Assembly (NCBI RefSeq): GCF_013415115.1
Contig: NZ_JACCDD010000001.1
Location: 124,001-188,000, forward strand
Direction: 5' to 3'
Length of the DNA stretch: 64,000 nucleotides
From: Vreelandella zhaodongensis
GTDB lineage: Bacteria; Pseudomonadota; Gammaproteobacteria; Pseudomonadales; Halomonadaceae
The stretch's first letter is position 1. Every line of letters begins with the position of its first letter. The translations under genes and the position numbers were made by a program. Shown piece by piece: positions 34,637 to 45,401 of this stretch. The notes under the pieces are model-generated. The model was not told where the DNA came from. It was given only the letters and a program-made list of their open reading frames with translations, and did not search any database.

Positions 34637-35956
34637 TTAGAACAGCAGGTTGGGTAGCCACAGCGCAATACTTGGGAATAGTACGATAAGTGCTAAACCA
34701 ATTATTTGCAGAGCAACATAAGGTAGTGCCGAACGGTAGATATCTACAATCGTAATAGATTTTGGTGCCACTGATCGCATATAAAATAGGTTATACCCGA
34801 AGGGCGGCGTTAGATAAGCGGATTGCATACTAATGATAAATAGCACCGCAAACCATGTCGTATCGAACCCTAAGTCACGCACTATTGGCACATAAAGTGG
34901 AATCGTGATGAACAGGATGGCAAAGTCATCCAAGAACATGCCAAGCGCAAAGAAGCTAATCAGCATGATAATAATGACGGTATAAGGCGAAAGCGAAAAG
35001 TCATCGATAAAGTCGCTAACGATCATTCCGGCACCTAGCCCCATATAGATACGGCTGAAAAACACCGCTGCGATTGCAATCCATAGCAGCATGCCCGTTA
35101 TTTTGGTAGTGCTGAGCATTGCGTAACGCAGGAGACCCCAATTAAGCCGGCCTCTTAGAGCAGCGATAACCAGTGCACCTCCTGCCCCTACTGCGGAAGC
35201 CTCAGAAGGAGAGGTGACCCCACCAATGATGCAACCCAGTACCGTCGTTACCAACAGTCCCGGTGCAATGACATGGCGTAAAGAGATCAGCTTTTCTTTG
35301 GTGCTAAAACGCTCTTCTGCTGGCGCTGGTGGCCCCAGTTCGGGGTTCAAGCGGCAACGTATCAATATATACGCCATGTAAATACCGGCAAGCATCAGGC
35401 CGGGTACCAAGCCAGCAGCAAATAGCTTTCCCACGGATTCGCGGGCAAGAAACGCATAAACGATCATTAAGATACTAGGTGGGATGAGAAAGCCCAGTGC
35501 GCCACCAGCCATTATCGTGCCGGTCACTAGCCGCTTGTGATAGCCGCGCTTGAGCATTGCTGGCAAAGCAATAATCCCCAGGCTGACAGTCGCTGCACCT
35601 GAGACACCTGCCATGGCGGCGATAAGGGCACAGATGAGAATAGTCCCAATCCCTAGCCCGCCTGGAAGGCTCCCCATTAACTTATGCATCATTTCGAAAA
35701 GGTCATCGGTGATGCCGGAGCGTTCCAGTACCAATCCCATAAAAATGAAGAGGGGGAGAGCAACCAGGAGAAAATTGTCCATGGTGCTGTAGGCTGACGA
35801 TAATAAAAAGTCCAGGCCTCCAGGGCCGAACATTAAGTAGGCGCTTCCCATGCCAGATATCATCAATGCCCAGGCTAGTGGAGAGCCTATTGCCATTAGC
35901 ACGATCATGGAGATAAACATAATCGCCGTAATCGTAATGGGGTCTAAATTTAACAT
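34637..35956 (-). CDS. TRAP transporter large permease (DctM family)
   Basis: A 439-aa inner-membrane protein with about 12 hydrophobic segments, the transport subunit of a sodium-driven tripartite carrier. Signatures: NFLLVALPLFIFMGLVLERSG, GVSGAATVSLGIIALPAML, GYHKRLVTGTIMAGGALGFLIPPSI, and GMFLDDFAILFITIPLYVPI. The end LTPPFGYNLFYMRSVAP is typical of DctM. It is the last gene of the dctP-dctQ-dctM order, 75 nt after dctQ. Confidence 0.93.
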   Translation of the reverse strand: MLNLDPITITAIMFISMIVLMAIGSPLAWALMISGMGSAYLMFGPGGLDFLLSSAYSTMDNFLLVALPLFIFMGLVLERSGITDDLFEMMHKLMGSLPGGLGIGTILICALIAAMAGVSGAATVSLGIIALPAMLKRGYHKRLVTGTIMAGGALGFLIPPSILMIVYAFLARESVGKLFAAGLVPGLMLAGIYMAYILIRCRLNPELGPPAPAEERFSTKEKLISLRHVIAPGLLVTTVLGCIIGGVTSPSEASAVGAGGALVIAALRGRLNWGLLRYAMLSTTKITGMLLWIAIAAVFFSRIYMGLGAGMIVSDFIDDFSLSPYTVIIIMLISFFALGMFLDDFAILFITIPLYVPIVRDLGFDTTWFAVLFIISMQSAYLTPPFGYNLFYMRSVAPKSITIVDIYRSALPYVALQIIGLALIVLFPSIALWLPNLLF

Positions 35957-36031
35957 TGGAAAACCCTTTGTATTGCATATCCGGAAGGATGCGTCGGGGT
36001 GTGTCTTTTGTTTTTCATAAGAGAGTTAGCT

Positions 36032-36574
36032 TTATTCAGCGTCGCTAATGTCATCGCGTGGATCATCATAGGGAAGACCAAGCAAACGAACGATGGCCCG
36101 CACTAACTCTGCTACGCACTGAAGAATTAACAGTCCAACGGCGATTGGAATGGTTGCCTTGATCGGCCATAGCGGTGGACGCCAGCTGCTACGGTTTGAA
36201 TATTCGCCGATGACCCAGGAGCGATGAGCGAACTCCACAGCCAGGGTGAAAAATATGCCCAACACCAAAATGCCTAGTGAAAATACAATAACGTCACAGA
36301 AAGCTTGCACGCGGAAAGGCAGTAATCGATAAATAACATCACTGCGTACGTGGCTTTGGTGGCGGAGGGTATAGCTGCCTGCCAGGATACTCAGCGCACC
36401 GAAGAACATAGTCGCAAGTTCGTGCCCCCACACGGTGGGGGCATTCAACATATAGCGAGCGACCACTTCATAGAGCAGTACACCGATAATACCTAGCGTC
36501 AGCCAAGCGATGACTTGTCCGACCCAGTCGGAAAGCCCGTCTTGAAAACGTAGATATCGGTTGATCTTACTCAC
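36032..36574 (-). CDS. TRAP transporter small permease (DctQ family)
   Basis: A 180-aa protein with four hydrophobic segments. The DctQ-type motif VVARYMLNAPTVWGHELATMFFGALSILAGSYTLRHQSHVRSDVIY is the classic pattern of this subunit (residues about 35-82). It overlaps the dctP stop by 8 nt. An extended periplasmic loop (ANRSSWRPPLWP-type) precedes the last segment. It works only with the neighbouring binding protein and large permease. Confidence 0.9.
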   Translation of the reverse strand: MSKINRYLRFQDGLSDWVGQVIAWLTLGIIGVLLYEVVARYMLNAPTVWGHELATMFFGALSILAGSYTLRHQSHVRSDVIYRLLPFRVQAFCDVIVFSLGILVLGIFFTLAVEFAHRSWVIGEYSNRSSWRPPLWPIKATIPIAVGLLILQCVAELVRAIVRLLGLPYDDPRDDISDAE

Positions 36575-37586
36575 TCAATCGTCCCTTCTCGATAGCATTA
36601 TTGATCAGGATTTCAATAGCCTGGGCGTTACGCTCAGAGCGTGCAGCTTCTTCTTCCCAGATAGGGATGGAAGCTTCGGCTAGGCGGTTTGAGTCTTCTT
36701 CAGGCAGTGTGGCAAATTCAAACAGCTCGCCTTCATCAATGATGCGTTGGTTGCCTTCTTCCAGCCAGTTGTGAACGTCTTCCAGGTATTGAGCTAGTTC
36801 ATCAACCAAAATCTGCTGTTGCTCTTCGCTCATGCGATCCCAGGTGCGAGGGTTGATGAACGCATTTTCCGTCCAGCCTGGGTTAAGCAAATTGATATCG
36901 GTGTAGTAACCCGCCACTTCATTGATTCGCAGCTGCTCGTACTCTACGGGGCCACCGTAGATAGCGCCGTCAATGACGCCCGTGGACAGCGCCACATAGA
37001 GCTCTTCACCGGGGATAAATGTGGTTGGGACACCAAACTTTTCCAGCACGGTGGCAATTGAACTGGTTGCGCGAATGCGCATGCTGGATAGATCTTCTAG
37101 GCTAGATACTGGCTCTCGGGTGACTAAGCCATAGTCGCTACCAAAGCCGCGGCCGATGAGTTTGACGCCTTGCTCTTCGTACGCTTCTGCGATGAGTTCA
37201 TCAAGTCCTTGATTGGCAAATATATCGCGTGCTTCTTCGACATCAACCCAAGCCCCAGGAAGGCCACCTTCGATAGTGCCGATGCCAACAGTGCCTGGCC
37301 AATAGCTACCCACACCATGGCCGATATCGATACTACCGCGGGCAACGGCCTGAACGAATTGGTCACTGTCCACCAGTTCGCCACCGCGGAAGAATTGAAT
37401 GTTGATGGAGCCGTCACTCGCTTCACTTACCCGTTCCCGCAACTCCGCCGCTATATGATCCACTTCGGTGCCGTAGAACGTGTGCATACGCAAACGGACA
37501 GTGTCGGCATAGAGTGCATGGCTCGCCATGATGGAAGCTGCGATGGATGTTGTAAGAGCGCTTTTTACAAATATTGAGAGTTTCAT
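36567..37586 (-). CDS. TRAP transporter periplasmic binding protein (DctP/TakP-like)
   Basis: A 339-aa secreted solute receptor with signal peptide MKLSIFVKSALTTSIAAS...ALYA. Core family motifs: FVQAVARGSIDIGHG, the ligand-arginine region MRIRATSSIATVLEKFGV, and PGEELYVALSTGVIDGA. The GVIDGAIYGGPVEYEQLRINEVAGYYT style resembles alpha-keto-acid (TakP) receptors more than ectoine or C4-dicarboxylate ones, but the ligand is not decided. AAAGAGG precedes the ATG. It is first in the TRAP operon and divergent from nothing close, with 503 nt of non-coding DNA upstream. Confidence 0.88.
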   Translation of the reverse strand: MKLSIFVKSALTTSIAASIMASHALYADTVRLRMHTFYGTEVDHIAAELRERVSEASDGSINIQFFRGGELVDSDQFVQAVARGSIDIGHGVGSYWPGTVGIGTIEGGLPGAWVDVEEARDIFANQGLDELIAEAYEEQGVKLIGRGFGSDYGLVTREPVSSLEDLSSMRIRATSSIATVLEKFGVPTTFIPGEELYVALSTGVIDGAIYGGPVEYEQLRINEVAGYYTDINLLNPGWTENAFINPRTWDRMSEEQQQILVDELAQYLEDVHNWLEEGNQRIIDEGELFEFATLPEEDSNRLAEASIPIWEEEAARSERNAQAIEILINNAIEKGRLSE

Positions 37587-38089
37587 AGAACCTCTTTATT
37601 GATAGCGTTTGGAGTTATTGAGGACATCAATGAGTCAGTGTTTAAACGATCTTGCGCCTTCAGTTTAATCATACGTGCGGCGCTCATGCCATAAAAAATT
37701 TCTATAAAATCGTCTAACATCAACATTTTTGCAATGTGATAATTATCGGCCTGGGTAAGCGTAGGAGTGAAGATGGCTTTATTTATCGTTTTTTCGCCTC
37801 TTTTATTAAGGTTTTGGCAGATTTTCCGGAATTCCATTATCTTCAGCAGCCGTTGGGCTGAGAGATGGCCGTTGGCGGCCCTTTCGCCTTTGAAGATGAG
37901 GACGTTGTTCGCCAGGGGCTAGCAGTTTTCCATAAGCAGCGTGAGTGGTTAATTGAGGCGGCCAATCTGGATCGTGATAGCGAGTGATTTTGCTAACAGA
38001 GACAGTGACGTACTAGTGTTTGTATTACGAAACCACCCCGCTCGAATGAGCAGGGTGGCTGGTGCTGGGGAAATACTGGGGACAGCGCG
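37587..38089. other. Region upstream of the TRAP operon, possible gene debris
   Basis: 503 nt. The left 250 nt are AT-rich and must contain the TRAP promoter. An 84-codon minus frame here (37583-37837) overlaps the dctP ATG but has no protein-like pattern. The right part (37865-37987) holds a short plus-strand frame of GC-rich, coding-like composition. A small GCCGTTGGCGGC hairpin lies at 37868. Confidence 0.45.
37865..37987 (+). pseudogene. Possible remnant of a gene 3' end (40 codons)
   Basis: ATG to TGA, 40 aa, highly charged with a helix-like end (QGLAVFHKQREWLIEAANLD). Codon use resembles the surrounding chromosome, unlike the AT-rich DNA to its left. There is no Shine-Dalgarno. I do not recognise the family. 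It may be the tail of a lost gene or a small protein. Confidence 0.25.
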
Positions 38090-39436
38090 TTATAGAATCA
38101 TAGCGGCTACCCACCCAAAGGCAATCAGCGGGATGTTGTAGTGCAGGAAGGTCGGTACAACACTGTCCCAGATATGGTCGTGCTGCCCGTCAGCATTGAG
38201 ACCGGCGGTTGGGCCAAGCGTCGAATCGGAGGCGGGTGAGCCTGCGTCGCCCAGGGCAGCTGCGGTACCTACCAGTGCCACGGTGGCCAGCGGTGAAAAG
38301 CCAAAATTCAGCGCAAGCGGTACGTACAGTGATGCGATGATGGGAATCGTCGAGAAAGAAGAGCCGATACCCATGGTGATAAAGAGACCCACGAGGAGCA
38401 TGATTAGCGCTGCCAGGCCTTTGTTATCACCGATTATTTCTGTAGAGCTGCTGACCAGCGCTTCCACCTCTCCGCTGGCCTGCATCACACTGGCAAAGCC
38501 AGCGGCGGTAATCATAATGAACCCGACCAGGGCCATCATGCGCATACCTTCGGTGAAAATACCGTCCTGTTCATGCCAGCGGAAGACACCGCTTAGTGAA
38601 AGCAGAGCAAAACCAAAGATACCGCCCAGCACCATTGAGCCGGTGTAGAGCTGAACGGCCACGGTGCCAACCAGTGCTATTGCCAGTACGGCTTTTTGCC
38701 AACCCTTCAAATGCTGGGCCGCTTCCGCTGGGGTTTCATCGCCTTTCGCCAGGTCACGATCTTGGTAGTGGCGGCCTTTGCGATAGCTAAACAGAACTGC
38801 AACGGCAAGACCCAATGCCATGCCACCAATGGGAATCACCATCGCCATGGGTACCATACCCCGGGTGACTTCCAGCCCCAGTTCGGCACCGCTTTCGTTC
38901 AGGTTGGTCAGCAGGATGTCGTTGAGAAAGATGGCACCAAACCCTACCGGTAGAAGCATGTAGGGGGCAGTAATACCAAAGGTGATCACGCAGGCGACGA
39001 GTCGGCGGTCAAGCTCAAGGTGATTCATCAGCTTGAGTAGTGGCGGGACCAGTACCGGGATGAAGGCAATGTGCACCGGAATCAGATTCTGAGAGCTGAC
39101 TGCTGCGGCTAGCAAGGCGGCTAGTAAGGTATAGGTCACCATACGTCGACTGCTGCCAGAATGATCCACCTGAAAACGCGTAATGGCGCGGTTCGCCATC
39201 ACCTCGGTGATACCCGAACGTGAGAGTGCGACGGCGAAAGCCCCCAGCACGGCATAGGCCAGGGCCACGGTGGCACCGTTACCGAGGCCATCGTTAAAGG
39301 AATCAAGGATGGCATTAACGGGCATGCCCGCATAAAGCCCACCGACCAATGTGGCGACGATTAAGGCAAAGACAACGGAAACTCGAGCCAAGCTGAGGCT
39401 GACCATCACTAAAATGGCCAAAACGATAGCATTCAT
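38090..39436 (-). CDS. Na+/H+ antiporter-family permease, likely histidine carrier of the hut cluster
   Basis: A 448-aa membrane protein with about 11-12 hydrophobic segments, of the YuiF/NhaC-related ion-transporter superfamily. Seen: LVGGLYAGMPVNAILDSFNDGLGNGA at residues 35-60, SSQNLIPVHIAFIPVLVPPLL, and GSSFSTIPIIASLYVPLAL. The end AALGDAGSPASDSTLGPTAGLNADGQHDHIWDS is characteristic of the YuiF group. It lies 123 nt downstream of hutH on the same strand, which makes histidine (or urocanate) uptake the likely task. The name antiporter is a family label, not a demonstrated activity. Confidence 0.8.
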   Translation of the reverse strand: MNAIVLAILVMVSLSLARVSVVFALIVATLVGGLYAGMPVNAILDSFNDGLGNGATVALAYAVLGAFAVALSRSGITEVMANRAITRFQVDHSGSSRRMVTYTLLAALLAAAVSSQNLIPVHIAFIPVLVPPLLKLMNHLELDRRLVACVITFGITAPYMLLPVGFGAIFLNDILLTNLNESGAELGLEVTRGMVPMAMVIPIGGMALGLAVAVLFSYRKGRHYQDRDLAKGDETPAEAAQHLKGWQKAVLAIALVGTVAVQLYTGSMVLGGIFGFALLSLSGVFRWHEQDGIFTEGMRMMALVGFIMITAAGFASVMQASGEVEALVSSSTEIIGDNKGLAALIMLLVGLFITMGIGSSFSTIPIIASLYVPLALNFGFSPLATVALVGTAAALGDAGSPASDSTLGPTAGLNADGQHDHIWDSVVPTFLHYNIPLIAFGWVAAMIL

Positions 39437-39450
39437 GAATAGCTACTCTT

Positions 39451-39498
39451 GTCGTTGGAATTAGATTTAGTTGGAATTAGATGTCGTTGGAATTAGAT
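39451..39498. repeat. Three 16-bp tandem units between hutH and the permease
   Basis: Units (G/T)T(C/A)GTTGGAATTAGAT at 39451, 39467 and 39483, plus a partial fourth (GTCGTTG). They lie in the leader of the permease gene. Confidence 0.9.
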
Positions 39499-39559
39499 GT
39501 CGTTGAGAGTGAATGCAGTGGAACCCCGCAGCCTGTTGCTGCGGGGTAGAAAAAGCCGC

Positions 39560-41095
39560 TTAGTGCTGGCTTGGTAGGGTGCCAGGCCGAAGCAGGTGGC
39601 TTAGTGTTCTGGCGGCTAATAGGTCGCTGGCTGCTTCAATGTCTGGGGCAAAGAAGCGATCCTGGTCGTAATGGGTAACATGCTTACGCAGCAACTGTTT
39701 GGCTTGTTCCAGTGGCTCGGTGGTGTTTAAACCGTGGCGCATATCGAGCCCTTGGCAAGCACTTAGCCATTCGATCGCGAGAATGCCACGCACGTTATCG
39801 GCCATTTCCCATAACCGCTTGCCCGCCGCCGGTGCCATGGAAACGTGATCTTCCTGGTTGGCTGAGGTGGGCAGGCTGTCTACGCTATGCGGATGCGCCA
39901 ACGCTTTGTTTTCGCTGGCCAGGGCGGCTGCTGTGACTTGGGCAATCATAAACCCGGAGTTGACGCCGCCTTTTTCGACCAGGAAGGGCGGCAGCTGGGA
40001 CATGTGCTTGTCCATCATCAAGGAGATGCGTCGTTCCGCCAGCGAACCGATTTCAGCGATGGCAAGCGCCAGGTTGTCGGCAGCCATGGCGACCGGCTCG
40101 GCGTGGAAGTTACCACCGGAGATAATGTCGTCGGTATCTTCAAACACCAATGGGTTGTCGGATACCGCGTTGACTTCAACCGCCAGTATGTCGGCAACAT
40201 GGCGAATTTGAGTCAGTGCTGCCCCCATTACCTGCGGCTGACAGCGCAGGGAGTAAGGATCCTGCACTCTATCGCAGTTGGCGTGGGAGTCGCCGATGTC
40301 GCTGGTTTCGCCGAGCAGATGCCGATAAGCCGCCGCTGCGTCGATTTGGCCGCGTTGGCCGCGCACTTCATGAATGCGCGCATCGAACGGCGAGCGCGAG
40401 CCTAACGTGGCTTCAACCGTCAGGGAGCCGCAGACCGTGGCGGCGGCATACAGGTCTTCGGCATCGAACAGGCCGCGTAGCGCGTAAGCGGTTGATACCT
40501 GGGTGCCGTTGAGCAGTGCCAAGCCCTCTTTGGGAGCCAGCGCAATGGGGCTAAGACCGGCGACTTTGAGCGCTTCCTCAGCGGAGAGCCATTCGCCTTT
40601 GTATCGCGCTTTGCCTTCACCAATCAGTACCACACTCATGTGGGCCAGCGGCGCAAGATCACCGGAGGCTCCCACCGAGCCTTTTAGCGGAATATGCGGA
40701 TACACCTCGGCGTTGATCAAGGCGATCAGCGCATCGAGGACTTCCCGGCGAATGCCGGAAAAGCCCCTCGCTAGGCTGTTAACCTTAAGCACCATGATGA
40801 GCCGTACAAGGCTGTCATCCATCGCAGCGCCCACGCCGGTGGCATGGGAGAGCACTAGTGAACGTTGCAGCGCTTCCAGGTCTTCATCGGCGATACGTGT
40901 TTGAGCAAGCAGCCCAAACCCAGTGTTAATGCCGTAGACCGTGCGGTTCTCGTCGACCACACGGTTGACGCAATCCACGCTTTTTTGAATGGCTTCGTCA
41001 GCACTGCTTGGCAGGCTAACCTTGACCGGTGATTGAAAGACCTGGCGCGCCTGCGCCAGTGTCATTTTGCCGGGCTGAATATCAAGGTGGGGCAT
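39560..41095 (-). CDS. hutH: Histidine ammonia-lyase
   Basis: First enzyme of histidine breakdown: L-histidine to urocanate and ammonia. 511 aa, the normal length. The MIO cofactor forms from Ala-Ser-Gly at 143-145 (Ser144) in [45 protein letters not shown] and [16 protein letters not shown] are all conserved. AAGGAG lies 8 nt before the ATG. It follows hutU by 29 nt in the order hutI-hutG-hutU-hutH. Confidence 0.97.
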   Translation of the reverse strand: MPHLDIQPGKMTLAQARQVFQSPVKVSLPSSADEAIQKSVDCVNRVVDENRTVYGINTGFGLLAQTRIADEDLEALQRSLVLSHATGVGAAMDDSLVRLIMVLKVNSLARGFSGIRREVLDALIALINAEVYPHIPLKGSVGASGDLAPLAHMSVVLIGEGKARYKGEWLSAEEALKVAGLSPIALAPKEGLALLNGTQVSTAYALRGLFDAEDLYAAATVCGSLTVEATLGSRSPFDARIHEVRGQRGQIDAAAAYRHLLGETSDIGDSHANCDRVQDPYSLRCQPQVMGAALTQIRHVADILAVEVNAVSDNPLVFEDTDDIISGGNFHAEPVAMAADNLALAIAEIGSLAERRISLMMDKHMSQLPPFLVEKGGVNSGFMIAQVTAAALASENKALAHPHSVDSLPTSANQEDHVSMAPAAGKRLWEMADNVRGILAIEWLSACQGLDMRHGLNTTEPLEQAKQLLRKHVTHYDQDRFFAPDIEAASDLLAARTLSHLLRPGTLPSQH

Positions 41096-41124
41096 GATTC
41101 GTACTCCTTGTCGTTGTTAAATGT

Positions 41125-42804
41125 CTAGCGGTTCAGCATCGGCAAATCGAGGCCGTTTTCACGGGCAGATTCTTTAGCGATTTCGTAGCCTGCATCGGCG
41201 TGGCGCATAACGCCAGTACCTGGGTCGTTACGCAGCACGCGGCCAAGGCGTGCGTGGGCATCATCGGTGCCGTCGGCGACAATAACCACACCCGAGTGCT
41301 GGGAGTAGCCCATGCCGACACCGCCACCGTGGTGTAGCGATACCCAAGTGGCACCACCGGCGGTGTTAAGTAGGGCATTCAACAGCGGCCAGTCGGAGAC
41401 GGCGTCAGAGCCATCCATCATCGACTCGGTCTCGCGGTTGGGGCTCGCCACGGAGCCGGAATCCAGGTGGTCGCGACCGATAACCACCGGTGCTTTAAGC
41501 TCGCCGTTTTTGACCATCTCGTTAAAGGCTTGGCCAAGACGAGCGCGATCTTTCAGGCCGACCCAGCAGATACGTGCCGGAAGACCTTGGAAGCTGATGC
41601 GTTCCCGCGCCATATCTAGCCAGTTGTGCAGGTGCGGGTCGTCGGGGATCAGCTCTTTGACTTTCTGGTCGGTTTTGTAAATATCTTCCGGGTCGCCGGA
41701 TAGCGCCGCCCAGCGGAACGGGCCAATTCCCTGGCAGAATAAAGGACGGATATAGGCTGGCACAAAGCCGGGGAAATCGAAGGCATTCGTCACGCCTTCT
41801 TCTTGAGCCATCTGACGAATATTGTTGCCATAATCGAAAGTCGGCACGCCCATTTTCTGGAAGTCGAGCATGGCTTGAACATGCACTGCCATCGACTGCT
41901 TGGCGGCTTTAACGGTGGCTTGGGGTTGTGATTTACCACGGGCGACGTACTCTTCCCAGGTCCAGCCTGCCGGCAAGTAGCCGTGTAGCGGATCGTGGGC
42001 ACTGGTTTGGTCAGTCACCATATCGGGCTTCACGCCGCGCTTGACCAGTTCAGGCAGTACATCTGCCGCGTTGGCACACAGGCCAATTGAGATGGCTTTA
42101 CCTTCGGCTGTATAGCGCTCAATCCGCGCCAGTGCATCGTCAAGATCGTCGGCTTGCTCATCCAGGTAGCGGGTGCGCAGACGGAAATCGATGCTGGTTT
42201 GCTGGCACTCGATATTCAGCGAGCAGGCACCGGCCAGGGTGGCAGCCAGCGGTTGTGCGCCACCCATGCCGCCAAGGCCAGCAGTGAGAATCCAGCGCCC
42301 CTTTAGGTTGCCGTCGAAGTGTTGGCGGCCCGCTTCAACAAAGGTTTCATAGGTGCCTTGAACAATGCCTTGAGAGCCGATGTAAATCCAGGAACCTGCG
42401 GTCATCTGGCCATACATCATCAGACCCTTGCGATCCAGCTCATTGAAGTGTTCCCAGTTGGCCCAGGCGGGCACCAGGTTGGAGTTGGCAATGAGTACTC
42501 GCGGGGCGTCTTTATGGGTCTCAAATACACCTACCGGTTTGCCGGACTGCACCAGTAAGGTTTGCGTGTCTTCCAGTCGCTGGAGCGTCTCAACAATTTT
42601 GTCGTAGCACTCCCAGTCACGGGCGGCGCGGCCAATGCCGCCATACACCACCAGATCCTCAGGGCGCTCAGCCACGTCAGGGTGGAGGTTGTTCATCAGC
42701 ATGCGTAGCGGGGCTTCGGTCAGCCAGCTTTTGCAGCTGAGTTGGCTACCGGTGGGGGCAGCAATCTTACGGGAAGCATCGTGACGTTTATCGTTCGGTA
42801 ACAT
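41125..42804 (-). CDS. hutU: Urocanate hydratase
   Basis: Second step: hydration of urocanate to imidazolone propionate, with tightly bound NAD as electrophile. 559 aa, typical. Seen: [25 protein letters not shown] at the N-terminus, [38 protein letters not shown] (NAD Rossmann), and the catalytic-region [22 protein letters not shown]. The end [23 protein letters not shown] is highly conserved. AGAGGAA precedes the ATG. Confidence 0.97.
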   Translation of the reverse strand: MLPNDKRHDASRKIAAPTGSQLSCKSWLTEAPLRMLMNNLHPDVAERPEDLVVYGGIGRAARDWECYDKIVETLQRLEDTQTLLVQSGKPVGVFETHKDAPRVLIANSNLVPAWANWEHFNELDRKGLMMYGQMTAGSWIYIGSQGIVQGTYETFVEAGRQHFDGNLKGRWILTAGLGGMGGAQPLAATLAGACSLNIECQQTSIDFRLRTRYLDEQADDLDDALARIERYTAEGKAISIGLCANAADVLPELVKRGVKPDMVTDQTSAHDPLHGYLPAGWTWEEYVARGKSQPQATVKAAKQSMAVHVQAMLDFQKMGVPTFDYGNNIRQMAQEEGVTNAFDFPGFVPAYIRPLFCQGIGPFRWAALSGDPEDIYKTDQKVKELIPDDPHLHNWLDMARERISFQGLPARICWVGLKDRARLGQAFNEMVKNGELKAPVVIGRDHLDSGSVASPNRETESMMDGSDAVSDWPLLNALLNTAGGATWVSLHHGGGVGMGYSQHSGVVIVADGTDDAHARLGRVLRNDPGTGVMRHADAGYEIAKESARENGLDLPMLNR

Positions 42805-42886
42805 GGCGAAATTCCTCTGGTTTAGCGGTTTGTTATTCGTTGATTAGTTAATGGTCAGTGACTCATTGAATAACTGATTCAGGGCG

Positions 42887-43876
42887 CTAGGTGTCGAGCG
42901 CCAACTGAAAGACAAGCCGGGCTGCCGAGCGGGCAGTACGGCTATCGATATCGTGAGCGGGATTTAGCTCAGCGAGATCGGCTAAGCGGAGCTTGCCGCT
43001 GTCGCGGATGGCGTCAATCAGCGGTTCAATCAACGCGAGTGAGACGCCTCGAGCGGCGGGGGCGCTGACCCCAGGGGCTTCCCCAGCGGGCAACACATCC
43101 AGGTCGATGGTCAGATAAAGATGGTCACAGCGCACCATGAAGCGCTCTAGGTCGCGTTGAATACGTTCAAGGTGTGCTGGTTGAAAGTCCCGGTCTTCAC
43201 GAACCATGACGCCGAGTTCTGCTGCTCGACTAAACAGCGCACGGGTATTGGCAGCGCGGCTTACGCCTAAGCAGGCGTAGCGAAACGGCCAGCCGCGTTG
43301 GGCGCATTCATCAGCAATTTGCGTAAAGGGGGTGCCCGAAGAGCGAACATGAGAAGGGTCGCGCAGATCGAAGTGGGCATCAAAATTGATAATGCCGATG
43401 CGTGGCGCTTTTTCGTCGTTATCAGCGAGATGCTGGGCAAGCCCCAGCCAGCTACCGTAGGCCACTTCATGACCGCCACCCAGCACAATGGGGAAGTGCT
43501 CAGCGTTAAGCAGCGCCGATACATGATCGGCGAGGGTCTGTTGGGCGGTTTCTAAGGCATCGCCTTCGCAGCGAACATTTCCCGCATCATAGGCGGGGCC
43601 AGTGCGATGCCATGCCATCGGTGCTAGTGCTTTACGCAGTGCCGTAGGACCTTGCGCGGCACCGGTGCGCCCCTGATTTCTGGCAACACCTGCATCGCTT
43701 TCAAAGCCTAATAACGCACAGCCCGGCGCTGCCGTTTGGCTGAGTGGCTGGATCTTTTGGTGCCAACGCTCACTGTTGGGTTCCGGGTCTGTTCGTCCCG
43801 TCCAGAGCGACATGTCGAGCGCTGTTTCAGCGGATGTACTGGTAGACGTACTGTTAGAGGCGCTGTTATTGGCCAT
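42887..43876 (-). CDS. hutG: Formimidoylglutamase (arginase family)
   Basis: Last step of the four-step route: formiminoglutamate to glutamate and formamide. A ureohydrolase fold with Mn ligands in [23 protein letters not shown] and [20 protein letters not shown]. The ATG at 43876 (MANNSAS..., GGGAG upstream) gives 329 aa; the frame opens at 43966, deep inside hutI, and is too long for the family. The first 20 residues are Ser/Thr-rich and variable, so Met at 43813 is another candidate. It overlaps the hutI stop by 11 nt. Confidence 0.92.
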   Translation of the reverse strand: MANNSASNSTSTSTSAETALDMSLWTGRTDPEPNSERWHQKIQPLSQTAAPGCALLGFESDAGVARNQGRTGAAQGPTALRKALAPMAWHRTGPAYDAGNVRCEGDALETAQQTLADHVSALLNAEHFPIVLGGGHEVAYGSWLGLAQHLADNDEKAPRIGIINFDAHFDLRDPSHVRSSGTPFTQIADECAQRGWPFRYACLGVSRAANTRALFSRAAELGVMVREDRDFQPAHLERIQRDLERFMVRCDHLYLTIDLDVLPAGEAPGVSAPAARGVSLALIEPLIDAIRDSGKLRLADLAELNPAHDIDSRTARSAARLVFQLALDT

Positions 43877-45080
43877 GGGTAAGCGCTCCCTGGAATAACC
43901 GCTGACGAAGGCGCCCCGGCTGTACGGCGTAAGCGAGCTCAGCGGGCGCATCGACATTCCATACACAGAGGTTGGCTTCTGCGCCTTCGTGGATAAGCCC
44001 TTTATCCGCCAGCCCTAGCGCGGTTGCCCCGTGAGTCGTCATGCCTGTCAATGCTTCTTGGGGTGTCAGGCGGAACAGCGTACAGGCCAGATTGAGCATT
44101 AGCGTGGGCATAAACAGGGGCGAGCTGCCGGGGTTGGCATCGGTAGCCACCGCCATCGGCACGCCTGCTTTGCGCAGGGCCTCGATAGGCGGTTGCTGCG
44201 TTTCACGTAACGTATGGAACGCGCCCGGTAGTATGACCGCCACACTACCAGCCTCACGCATGGCGGCGATGCCAGTGTCATCCAGGTATTCGATGTGATC
44301 AGCAGATAGGGCACCGTGGCGCGCGGCCATGGCTGTTCCCCCCAGATTAGAGAGCTGCTCGGCGTGGGCCTTAATGGGCAGGCCATGAGCCTTAGCAGCT
44401 TCAAACACTCGTTCGCACTGTTCCACAGAGAAGGCGATCTTTTCGCAGAAAACATCAACGGCATCTGCCAGTCCTTCGGCCACCGCGGCGGGGATCATCT
44501 CCTGGCAGACAAGGTCGATGTAGCCGTCGCTGTCATTCTTGAATTCAGGGGGAAGCGCATGGGCACCCAGCAAGGTAGTGACCACGTTGACTGGCAGCAT
44601 TTTGCCGAGGCGGCGCGCGACGCGCAGCATCTTAAGTTCATCTTTGACGGTTAGCCCGTAGCCAGACTTAATCTCTACGGTGGTAACGCCGTCGGCCATC
44701 AGTGCTTCAAGGCGTGGTTTCGCGAGTCTTAGCAGCTCATCTTCGCTAGCTTCTCGGGTGGCACGAACGGTACTGAGAATGCCGCCACCGCGTTTAGCGA
44801 TCTCTTCATAGCTAGCCCCTTCAAGGCGTGCTTCAAACTCTTCCGCCCGAGAGCCACCAAATACGAGGTGAGTGTGGCAATCCACGAGGCCTGGGGTCAT
44901 CACGCCGCCGCTGCCCATTTCTGTGCAGTTATTGGCGAGTTGCTCGTTGAACTCAGCCATGGGCGACAAGGAGATGATGTGCGCTCCCTCGGTGATAACG
45001 GCCATGCGATCGGGCAGTGTCCGCAGGCCATCGAAGACGCTGATATCGCGCCAGAGACGACGATCCGTTGCATTCGACAT
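43866..45080 (-). CDS. hutI: Imidazolonepropionase
   Basis: Third step: imidazolone propionate to formiminoglutamate. A 404-aa amidohydrolase with the metal motif [51 protein letters not shown] and the final metal Asp in [16 protein letters not shown] is 7 nt before the ATG. It is the first gene of the minus-strand hut operon; a HutC-type box lies 37-50 nt upstream of the start. Confidence 0.96.
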   Translation of the reverse strand: MSNATDRRLWRDISVFDGLRTLPDRMAVITEGAHIISLSPMAEFNEQLANNCTEMGSGGVMTPGLVDCHTHLVFGGSRAEEFEARLEGASYEEIAKRGGGILSTVRATREASEDELLRLAKPRLEALMADGVTTVEIKSGYGLTVKDELKMLRVARRLGKMLPVNVVTTLLGAHALPPEFKNDSDGYIDLVCQEMIPAAVAEGLADAVDVFCEKIAFSVEQCERVFEAAKAHGLPIKAHAEQLSNLGGTAMAARHGALSADHIEYLDDTGIAAMREAGSVAVILPGAFHTLRETQQPPIEALRKAGVPMAVATDANPGSSPLFMPTLMLNLACTLFRLTPQEALTGMTTHGATALGLADKGLIHEGAEANLCVWNVDAPAELAYAVQPGRLRQRLFQGALTHGQ

Positions 45081-45117
45081 AGGGAGCTCCTCTCAAAAAG
45101 CCTAGTTCAAAAACGTA

Positions 45118-45130
45118 ATGTATATACAAT
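45118..45130. promoter_or_regulatory. HutC operator upstream of hutI
   Basis: ATGTATATACAAT matches the TGTATATACA core recognised by HutC repressors and sits just ahead of hutI. Confidence 0.8.
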
Positions 45131-45335
45131 TAAGGTCAATTGAAGTGGATTCGTCAAGGTGTTGGGTAAAGACGTTATTGAAGGGGGATTGAGGTAAAGA
45201 AGAGTGAGGGATTATTTTTAATCCATAAAAACAATATATTATAAATATTTATTCATTTTTTTACGGCCGTTTAAGGTTTTTTTGTTAGACTAATGTCTAT
45301 CATTTTTAGATGGGAATAACCTTCAATCGCCTCCC
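45131..45335. promoter_or_regulatory. Divergent hut promoter region
   Basis: An AT-rich stretch between the two HutC boxes that must hold both divergent hut promoters. T/A tracts are dense around 45210-45300. No ORF is present. The whole gap between hutI and the carrier is 321 nt. Confidence 0.55.
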
Positions 45336-45351
45336 TAATGTATATACATTA
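45336..45351. promoter_or_regulatory. HutC operator upstream of the yjiH-type gene
   Basis: TAATGTATATACATTA is a perfect 16-bp palindrome sharing the TGTATATACA core with the box at 45118. It places the carrier at 45402 under the same repressor. Confidence 0.85.
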
Positions 45352-45401
45352 AGTGTTGGAAGCTCATTTGTAAGCTTTACTACAACAAGAGGCGTGCCCA
45401 T

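Noticed and set aside
37583..37837. 84-codon minus-strand frame that overlaps the dctP start as ATGA
   Set aside because: AT-rich, no family pattern, no Shine-Dalgarno of its own. The overlap arises because the dctP ribosome site lies in it.
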